Shown piece after piece: positions 55,455 through 64,000 of a stretch of DNA of 64,000 nucleotides. Numbering within the stretch: position 1 is the first letter of the stretch; every line of letters starts with the position of its first letter. This DNA comes from Sanderia malayensis (lineage: Eukaryota; Cnidaria; Scyphozoa; Semaeostomeae; Pelagiidae), in assembly GCA_013076295.1 (NCBI GenBank), contig RQOL01000825.1:62001-126000 (forward strand), read 5' to 3'. Position numbers and translations under genes: made by a program. Under the pieces are notes generated by a model that saw nothing but the letters and a program-made list of their open reading frames with translations, made no database searches and was not told where the DNA came from.

Positions 55455-57300
55455 TAAGCATAACCAATAGGCATAAGCATGGCCCGAAGGCATAATCCTA
55501 ACCAATGGGCATAAGCATGGCCCGTAGGCATAACCATAGCCCAAGGGCATAAGTATAAACGATAGGCCAAAGCATGGCCCATAGGCATAACCATAACCCG
55601 AAGGCATAAACATAACCGATAGGCATAAGCATGGCCCGTAGGCATAACCATAGCCCGAAGGCATAAGAATAACCAATAGACATAACTATAGCCCGAAGGT
55701 ATAAGCATAACCGATAGGCATAACCACAGCCCGAAGGCATAAGCATAACTGATAGGCATAAGCATAACCGATAGACATAACCATAGCCCGAAGGCATAAG
55801 CATAACCGATAGGCATAACCATAGCCCGAAGGCAGAAGAATAACCAATAGACATAACTATAGCCCGAAGGCATAAGCATAACCGATAGACATAACCATAG
55901 CCCGAAGGCATAAGCATAACCGATAGGCATAAGCATACCTGATAGGCATAAGCATGGCCCAAAGGCATAACCATAGCCAGAAGGCATAAGCATAACCGAT
56001 AGACATAACCATAGCCCAAAGGCATAAGCATAACCGATAGGCATAAGCAGAACCGATAGGCATAAGCATGGTCCGAAAGCATCACAATAGCCCAAAGGCA
56101 TAAGCATAACCGATAGGCATACGCATGACCCGAAGGCATAACCATAGCCTGAAGGCATAAGCATAACCGATAGGCATAACCATAGCCCGAAGGCATTAGC
56201 ATAACCGATAGGCATAACCATAGCCCAAAGGTATAAGCACAACCGAGAGACATAACCATGGCCCAAAGGCATAAGCATAACCGATAGGCATAAGCATAAC
56301 CGATAGGCATAACCATAGCCCGAAGGCATAAGCATAACCGATAGACATAACCACAGCCTGAAGGCATAAGCATAACTGATAGGCATACGCATGGCCCGAA
56401 GGCATAACCATAGCCCGAAGGCATAAGCATGGCCAATGGGCAGAAACCAGGCTTGGGAGCCTGAGCATGTCCTGAAGGCATAACCGTGGCCCGAAGGTGT
56501 AAGCATAACCGATAGGCATAACCCTAGCCCGAAGGCATAAGCATAACCGATAGGCATAACCATAGCCTGAAGGCATAAGCATAACTGATAGGCATACGCA
56601 TGGCCCGAAGGCATAACCATAGCCCGAAGGCATAAGCATAACCGATGGGCATAAGCATGGCCCAAAGGCATAACCATAGCCCGAAGGCATAAGCATAGCC
56701 GATAGGCATACGCATGGCCCGAAGGCATAACCATAGCCCGAAGGCATAAGCATGGCCAATGGGCAGAAACCAGGCCTGGGAGCCTGAGCATGGCCTGAAG
56801 GCATAACCGTGGCCCGAAGGCGTAAGCATAGCCAATAGGCATAACCATGACCCGAAGGCATAACCATAGCCCGAAGGCATAAGCATGGCCAATGGGCAGA
56901 AACCAGGCCTGGGAGCCTGAGCATGGCCTGAAGGCATAACCGTGGCCCGAAGGCGTAAGCATAGCCAATAGGCATAACCATGACCCGAAGGCATAACCAT
57001 AGCCCGAAGGCATAAGCATGGCCAATGGGCAGAAATCAGGCCTGGGAGCCTGAGCATGGCCTGAAGGCATAACCGTGGCCCGAAGGCGTAAGCATAGCCA
57101 ATAGGCATAACCATGACCCGAAGGCATAACCATAGCCCGAAGGCATAAGCATGGCCAATGGGCAGAAACCAGGCTTGGGAGCCTGAGCATGGCCTGAAGG
57201 CATAACCGTGGCCCGAAGGCGTAAGCATAGCCGATAGGCAGAAGCATGGCCCGAAGGCATAACCATAGCCCAAGGCATAAGCATGGCCAATGGGCATATT
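55455..57300. repeat. 19-bp unit satellite, about 97 copies
   Basis: Alternating 19-mers CATAAGCATAACCGATAGG and CATAACCATAGCCCGAAGG with variants. From about 56440 a longer block including GGGCAGAAACCAGGC and GGGAGCCTGAGCATGGCC recurs four or more times, giving higher-order periodicity. The unit lacks minus-strand stops in every frame, so all three minus frames read open for hundreds of codons (up to 627). This follows from the repeat, not from a gene. Confidence 0.95.
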
Positions 57301-57317
57301 GGCTCATCCTACAGGAA

Positions 57318-58420
57318 CAGCTGCAGGCCGAATGCAAGGCAATACTGGGTCACGCATGTGAGCCACTGATAGCAACGATTTTGGATTGGTTCATCATGCA
57401 AAGACAGCGACAGTGAGAATGCAAGGCAATACTGACTCAAACAGATGAGCAGCTAATAGCAAATATTGTGGATTGGCTCATCATGCAAAGACAGCGACAG
57501 TGAGAATGCAAGGCAATAATGACTCAAACGGGTGAGCTGCTAATAGCAAAGGTTTTGGATTAGTTCATCATGCAACGACAGCGACAGTGCAAATGCAAGG
57601 CAATCCTGACTCAAACAGGTGAGCCGCTAATAACAAATATTGTGGATTGGCTCATCATGCAAAAACAGCGACAGTGAGAATGCAAGGCAATACTGACTCA
57701 AACGGGTGAGCCGCTAATAGCAAAGATTTTGGATTAGTTCATCCTGCAAAGACAGCGACAGTGAGAATGCAAGGCAATACTGACTCAAACAGGTGAGCAG
57801 CTAATAGCAAATATTGTGGATTGGCTCATCATGCAAAACCAGCGACAGTGCGAATGCAAGGCAATACTGACTCAAACAGGTGAGCCGCTAATAGCAAATA
57901 TTGTGGATTGTCTCATCATGCAAAAACAGCGACAGTGAGAATGCAAGGCAATACTGACTCAAACGGGTGAGCCGCTAATAGCAAAGATTTTGGATTAGTT
58001 CATCCTGCAAAGACAGCGACAGTGAGAATGCAAGGCAAGACTGACTCAAGCAGGTGAGCCACTAATAGCAAAGATTTGGGATTAGTTCAGCATGCAACGA
58101 CAGCGACAGTGCGAATGCAAGGCGATACTGACTCAAGCAGGTGAGCCGCTAATAGCAAAAATTTTTGGATTGACGCATCATGCAAAAACAGCGATAGGGA
58201 GAATGCAAGGCAATACTGACTCAAACAGGTGAGCCGCTAATAGCAAAAATTGTGGATTGGCTCATCATGCAAAAAACAGCGACAGTGAGAATGCAAGGCA
58301 ATACTGACTCAAACAGGTGAGCCGCTAATAGCAAAAAAATTTTGGATTGACTCATCATGCAAAAACAGCGATAGGGAGAATGCAAGGCAATACTGACTCG
58401 CGCATGTGAGTCCCGAACAG
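57318..58420. repeat. 87-bp unit satellite, about 13 copies
   Basis: GAATGCAAGGCAATACTGAC starts successive units near 57330, 57417, 57503 and onward to 58378, each about 87 bp and including AGCCGCTAATAGCAAA and GCTCATCATGCAAA. It directly follows the 19-bp satellite. Confidence 0.93.
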
Positions 58421-59600
58421 TGTTGATTGCAGGCTCTGTGTGCCATAAGAGCCTCAACGGAACTATGCGCCAAGCCATAGACAGCCGAAGCGTGAAAACA
58501 TGTGACACGTAATAATGAGTATCCGGAAAAGAAGCAAAGCAAACGAGCAGGAGAATAAGCAAATTTTAACGAGGGGAACCTCGACGACAGGAGCCGAAAG
58601 TTTTCGACAGCGCAGCACAAAAATCAATTGTTAAAAACGCCTTTGGCATGGATAAACGCTGCAATTGTGGATACTGAACACGGGTATTGCCAAAGTCAAG
58701 ACGTAGAGTTGACGCAAGGGCAAAATATAGAGAGGAGGTAATGAACGAAGAAAAATAACAAAGACACGCGTATCGGGCAAGGTAAGAAACGGCAATAAAA
58801 GGCGAGCAACAGCAAAAAGGAGGTTCGCAACTGTAGGTTGGTTAAAATTACGTACATTAATTTAGATAAGCATGGATGTACATGTAGGAGCATAAGAAAC
58901 AGCAAAATAGATGGAACGATCTCACCGAGAATGCGGGCCTAACGGGACGATACAACGAGCAACTTTTCAACTTGAAATTCCAGCGTGGCCAGGCAGCTAT
59001 AATATGTCGAAACAAGCCCAGCGGAGAAGCCACAAGCAGCAAGCAATGAATGCTAAAATAACTTGCTAAACATTAACTTCGGTGAACAAAATACTGCGTG
59101 ATCTATCTTTATCGATCATGTTCAACGGATCTAGCACGATCGAGTAGCGAGAGGACAGCAAGGGTGAAATTGGATATCGTATGACGGAAGTATTAGGCAT
59201 CCGACCTAGCAACGCGAACTGAGCTTCGGTGGTATTAACTACGGTTAAACTTACGTCTAACCGATATTTATATAAACAAACGTCTAGCCATAACCTAATC
59301 TTAACCTTATTTGCTTAAGTATTTATGACACACCCAACATCGCAACTTATATTTAATCAAACGCAACATTTAGTTACTCAGTTAGTTAGTTAATTAATTA
59401 AGCATTCATTTTGGTATGATACACTGACACAAGATAGAAATTCACATCGTTTCTCTTCGAGCCTTCTGACTACCAAACTTCAAAGCAACTACGAAAGCTC
59501 GGTAAGTGTCTTGTAACTTATTTCGATTAGTGATTATAGTAGCTACTCCAGCATTACTAAATTACTAAAGATATGAACTAAAAACCCACTTGCGTCAGTA
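58421..59600. other. Intergenic, nothing recognised
   Basis: No gene found. Part of the right side (after about 59300) could belong to the BEL-C LTR, whose outer edge is not determinable here. Confidence 0.45.
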
Positions 59601-59833
59601 TCAGTCTGAGGGACACTTGTGACACTGAATATTGAAAAAAAACCAAATACAAAAGAGAATTTGAGGCGATAAATTGATTTTTATTGGGAAAACATGTTAG
59701 TGAAGCAATGAAAATAAGCGTATCGAAATTAAAGCAGCAAGCTTATTGCGTAAATTGTAGAGTTGTAGCCACGTGATCGTTTACGTAAATCCGTTCTCTA
59801 ACTACTTCAACAACAACAACAACCTTTACAACA
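59601..59833 (-). repeat. BEL-C 3' LTR (inner edge firm, outer edge unknown)
   Basis: Ends ...CCTTTACAACA at 59833, like the BEL-B LTR end ACAACA, directly followed by the polypurine-tract complement. The partner LTR is outside the window, so its length cannot be fixed. Confidence 0.55.
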
Positions 59834-59865
59834 CACTCCCCCGGTTGTTTAAGCCGTTAAACAAC
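59834..59865 (-). promoter_or_regulatory. BEL-C polypurine tract with adjacent perfect hairpin
   Basis: On the element strand: GTTGTTTAA, loop CGGC, TTAAACAAC (a 9-bp perfect stem, 59844-59865), then one C, then GGGGGAGTG, then the LTR. Same position and loop length as in BEL-B. Confidence 0.85.
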
Positions 59866-59964
59866 ATCATATGACTAAATATTTCGAATTACAAGATAAT
59901 ATAATACTCTATAATCTAAAATGCAAAGTTGAAAATATAATAAAAGTTCTTTTAACTGCGAATA

Positions 59965-62900
59965 CTAAAAAGCCTTTAAGTTGTCCCTCCTGGTTAGTTC
60001 TGCGATAACTGCTGCCGATCGTTTTGGCCTACCAGATGCTGTATCTGGCTTGCCTTGCGCTTGCGCTGCCTTTGGTTTGCTTTGCTGACAAGTAACAGAT
60101 TCCTGCAAATTGCTGTTACCGTTTTGATCGTTAGCGTTGTTAGTAGGCATTTCTAGTGGTATTAACAATTTCAAAGCTCGATTTAATACCTTCTTACCTT
60201 CTGTTGATGCAACCTGCACCTTGGCTGCTCTGACTGATCCATCTTTTCCTTTGAACAGATTAATTACTTTAGCTAATTTCCAGAAATTTCTTTTCTTCTG
60301 ATCGTTTCTAAGAAGAACAATATCGTTAACATTTATAACAGGTTCCTTGCTCACTCCTTGTGGTCTGAAAGCCTGTAGAAGAGACATTAAATATTCTTTC
60401 TTCCATTTGTTGGTGAATTGCGCCAACAGTCTTCGGTGGTATCGTCCTCTTTTTGATAGGCTTTCGTATGTACTCAAAATCTCCGTTGTAATTTCTGATG
60501 GCAAACACTGTAAGTTCCTGCCATTGATCAATTGGGAAGGGGTTAGGGCGTACGTTATCCCATCCGTGTCGTCTGCAATGTATGTCAGTGGTCGTGCGTT
60601 AATTACAGACTCAACTTCTGTTACAAGTGTACTTAATTCGTAATATGTCAAGTTGGCTTGGCCAATAACCTTATTCAAACACCGTTTTACGCTTCTAATC
60701 AGCCTTTCCCACATGCCCCCTTGCCATGGGACAAGCTCTATTATGAATTTCCATGTTATTTGGTTGTTTTCCAAATATTCACTTAATCTCGGAGAGCGCT
60801 TTAATTTCCTTATTTCCTTAGCCGCAGCCTTATACGTTTTAGCATTATCACTTATCATTAAATGAGGTAAACCTCTTCGCGATGTAAATCTTCTAAATGC
60901 TCTAATAAACGCCTCTACATCTAGTGACTCTACTAGCTCCAGGTGCACCGCTCTTGTTGCTGCACATGTAAACAAGCACACATAGCATTTCATTTCTCCT
61001 TTATTTTCTACAATCAACGGTCCTGCAAAGTCTACTCCTACGTTTTTGAATGGAGGCCCGTCGTCTACTCGAAATTCTGGTAGATCTGTGCTGAACTTGG
61101 TCTTAAACGGTCTACCTTCGAATTTCTTGCACAGTGTACAATTTCTTATCAATTTCTTTGTCACTTCTCTCCCCCGGATTACCCAATATTTCTCTCTTAC
61201 TAAATTCAAAGTGTCATTGACTCCATTATGCATGACCTTACTGTGACACTCCTTTACTATCAATTCGGACAACTTACTTTTAGCTGGCAACAAGATCGGT
61301 CTCTTGCTTTCATACGGTATGTTAGCATTATTCATTCTACTTCTGCAACGTAACACGTTTGTTTCGTCTAGATACAAATTAAACTGATTCACATATAGGG
61401 GAATTCTCTTTTCGCCCCTTCTAGTTTCTTTCAATTCTAAGAATTCGATTTCATTTTTGAAGGCTTCCCCTTGGACACACTTAATCAACCTCGTTTCTGC
61501 GTTTATCATTTCTGAAGCCCTTAAACCTTGCTCGTAATTTCGATTCGATTTATTTCGTAAATTATCAATAAACCTTAACACCCATGCCATTGTTCGGATC
61601 AATTTGTTCTTGTTACTGAATCGATCTATTTCAATTACTTCCTTTACCCGAGCTTCCGAAAACATAACATGTGTTACAAATGGTTCATGTTTCCTTTTTT
61701 CTTTCATTGCCTCGCTCGTGTCGTTGTCTTGTGGGAATGTTGGCCATTCATCATTGTTATTCTTCAAGAACTGGGGACCCTCCCACCAAAAAAGATCGGG
61801 TTCAAAACACTTTTTATAATTCCCTCGAGATGGTAAATCGGCTGGGTTTTGTGTTCCCGGACAATAAAACCATTGTTCACGTTCAGTCGTTTTGACAATT
61901 TCGTTTACTCGATTAGTAACATAGGGTGTCCATACTTTGTTATTCTTAATCCAGCACAGTGCGGCAACTGAGTCAACCCAATAATAGGTGTCTATATTTT
62001 CAATGCCCAACTCGTTTGAAACAATATCCTTCAAGTTGTTAACCAATTTTGCTAACAAAAGAGCCGCTGATAATTCTAACCTTGGAATTGTTTGCTTTTT
62101 CATAGGATTGACCTTGGCCTTACTTGCCAAAAACTTAATATCAACTTCCCCTGACTTGTAGATAACTCTTAAATATACGACACAACCTTGTGCTTTATCG
62201 CTCGCGTCCGAAAATCCATGGATCTCAACCCTCTGTACTTCCTTATCCTTATGAAATACACACCTGGGTAAACTTATATCGTGCAGTTTTCTCAACTCGG
62301 AAATCAATTTTTGATACTCTGCTAAAAATGGTTCTTTTAAGCCTTCGTCCCATCCAACCTTGTTTATACACAGTTCTTGAAAGAGTGATTTCAAATTAAT
62401 CGTAAAGATACTCAATGATCCTAAAGCCTGGTACTCACTTGAGGTTTATCACGATAGCGATAACGATTACGATAACGAATAAATTCCTTGCCTGCGGGTA
62501 TCATGTACTCACTGTCATTCGCATTTGTCGTTATCGTGAAGTAAAAATGGCGGTTGAAGGAAGCAAACTGCTTAAAATCAACCAGAGCGTTTGATTTCAT
62601 TTCGCAAACGCTCAGAAAATAATCAGAAAGTTAAAGAGCGAAGAAAGGAAGGTTCTGGGTTAGAGAAACAGTTTTAAAATTAAATCTTTCAAAAAAGTCA
62701 CGGGTTGGGACCAATAATCGAAAGATAACGATCCCGAATTTTGTTAAAGATATTTGCAAATGTGAAAAGAACATTTGGGCCAACAATTTACTGTTGGGGA
62801 AGCAAAAACAACAGCAAAAGATACATTTTACATGAAATTTTCTGTGCCCCAGACACTGTTTTCCCATCATAAATTTTTCGCATTCCACAGAACAAAAGAC

Positions 62901-64000
62901 GGATCACGATTACCACGAAAAAATATCAAAACTTTTCCTTTTCTATTCGTGGTAATCCTACCGGTTTTATCACGAAAATCGGACATATCACGATTACAAA
63001 TTATGTACTCACTTGGTTTTATCACGAATACAACCTAATCGTTATCGTTATCGTTATCGCTATCGTGATAAACCTCAAGTGAGTACCAGGCTTAAAGGGT
63101 CAAAAATTTTAGCAGCAATCTTCAGCAAAGATCGTTTTGTTTTGGGTAACATTTCGGCAAATTCGACAATCCCCTTTAAATCGTAATAAAATACATCTAA
63201 ATCATTGTTCCAATTCATTCCTAAAATCTTTGTATTCCGTTGTGACTCGTGTTTCGTGGCTGTTTCGTTTAATTCTGATTTGCTAGATACGTCATTATCC
63301 CTTTGTTCTCGGTTATGTATTTCCTTTATCAAGTCCTTGTCGTTACTTGCCCATTTACGTAAATTAAATCCCCCTTCGGCCAAAATCATTTTGGATGTCT
63401 CATAAATTTCCAAAGCTTCTTGTTTCGTTGTTGCGACACAGGACATATCATCAGCATACAATCTATTCAAAACTTTGCATACTTCAGGAAATCGGTTTTC
63501 GTATTGTGCTACATGCTTTCTTATTGTTTCACCTAGTATTGAAGGGCTACTTGTTAATCCAAACACTAATCTCTTATGCCTCAATTCTATTATTGACGGA
63601 TTTGGTTTACTTACATCGTCAAACCAGAGAAACCTCAGTTTGTCCTTATCTGACTCATGAATTTGTATTTGAAGAAATGCTTTCTCTATGTCGGCTGTCA
63701 TTGCAATCGGTTTCATTCGGAAACGAATCAATGTATCAAACAGTAAAGGCATGTAGTTGGTTCCGATTTCTAGCCTATCATTAAGTGATGGAGACTCCTT
63801 ATTCATCCTTGCGGAACCATCAAAAACCACCCTGAGTTTAGTTGTCTCCCGGTCGCGTCTTACTACACCATGATGACATAGATAATGCAATTCATTATTT
63901 CCTGTTTTTCGATTTGCCGGTGGCACCTTTTCGATAATGCCCTTAGCAATTTGGTCTTGAAAATAATCATCATATTCCTTAAGCAATTCTGGTGTTTTTC
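59965..64000 (-). pseudogene. BEL-C pol (RT, RNase H, integrase), interrupted by a MITE
   Basis: 63075-64000 is open to the window edge: KGIIEKVPP, LRVVFDGSARM, TADIEKAFLQI, LRFLWFDD, FGLTSSPSILGETIRKHV, RLYADD (intact active site), GGFNLRKWASND and KIAAKIFDPL. After the MITE, 59965-62421 continues in phase: SLSIFTINLKSLFQELC, RNase H with IHGFSDAS, RLELSAALL and YYWVDSVAALCWI, the linker LFWWEGPQFL, the integrase finger (H391, H396, C426, C429 of the 816-residue piece) and core D462, D523, E570. Apart from the MITE I see no lesion. The C-terminus is basic and Gln/Pro-rich. Confidence 0.92.
62425..63092. mobile_element. MITE in BEL-C, TAA target duplication
   Basis: Inverted termini AGCCTGGTACTCACTTGAGG (about 50 bp, including reiterated CGATAACGA) are flanked by TAA at 62422-62424 and 63093-63095. 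Removing it with one TAA rejoins the BEL-C frame exactly at the FDPLGS box. A TAA/TTA duplication suggests PIF/Harbinger-type. 668 bp, no transposase. Confidence 0.9.

Larger units (their letters stand above)
59601..64000 (-). mobile_element. BEL-C: BEL/Pao element, runs off window
   Basis: The minus-strand order from 64000 down is RT, RNase H, integrase, stop (59965), hairpin, polypurine tract and 3' LTR. The gag and protease part lies beyond the window. It is split by a MITE at 62425-63092 but otherwise open, so it was recently active. LTR start is approximate; a TG at about 59620 is one candidate. Confidence 0.9.

Noticed and set aside
55454..57337. ORFs of 627, 327, 261 and 257 residues on the minus strand
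   Set aside because: All three frames of the 19-bp satellite are open because the unit lacks stops; the peptides are the same 19-residue pattern in different phases.

Overview
This is a metazoan nuclear window: spliced and unspliced eukaryotic genes sit in AT-rich DNA packed with BEL/Pao LTR retrotransposons, CR1/L2-like LINEs, MITEs of several superfamilies, a tRNA-derived SINE and satellites. The repertoire fits a marine invertebrate, perhaps a cnidarian, but nothing here fixes the species. Only two host-type genes are supported. One is a single-exon type II membrane glycosyltransferase-like ORF (5886-7124, minus). The other is a three-exon NDUFB4-type complex I subunit (34578-37176, minus) that ORF calling alone misses.

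Layout. 1-13990 is a giant inverted repeat: arms 1-2437 and 11523-13990 are almost identical and face each other around a 9.1 kb spacer. The spacer holds a PIF-like MITE, a TTAA element, the glycosyltransferase-like gene, a three-layer nest (2A-bearing repeat > hAT MITE > solo LTR), and a 2.4 kb satellite of 9-bp units that ends exactly at the right arm. 14.0-17.0 kb holds older arm-related repeats, a THAP-like remnant and a TA-flanked element carrying a second solo LTR. 17.1-24.3 kb is a decayed BEL element (BEL-A), split by a 5'-truncated LINE that is itself split by a pogo-like MITE. 24.3-33.2 kb is a CR1/L2-like LINE; its ORF2 is interrupted at two TTAA sites by three elements, and most of its reverse transcriptase is deleted. 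33.6-39.8 kb holds a MITE, the NDUFB4 gene, and two nested hAT-type elements about 120 bp upstream of its start codon. 40.1-43.4 kb has a second 2A-bearing repeat and a 2 kb palindromic THAP transposon. 43.8-48.7 kb is a young BEL element (BEL-B) with 5-bp target duplication and near-identical LTRs, but with most RT and all RNase H removed in frame. 49.7-54.9 kb holds a SINE and two elements with 9-bp target duplications. 55.5-58.4 kb is two adjoining satellites (19-bp and 87-bp units). 59.6-64.0 kb is a third BEL element (BEL-C) that runs off the window and is split by a 668-bp MITE with TAA target duplication.

Most insertions can be read base by base: removing the element plus one target-site copy restores the interrupted reading frame or matches an empty paralogue, so the relative order of insertions is visible. 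The most novel-looking signals are structural. A perfect tetraloop hairpin sits just upstream of the polypurine tract in both BEL-B and BEL-C, with unrelated stem sequences. A stem-loop at the 3' end of the LINE has base-pair changes that preserve pairing in a second copy. A canonical 2A ribosome-skipping motif lies in a dispersed repeat family. The giant inverted repeat carries a probable enzyme gene in its spacer.
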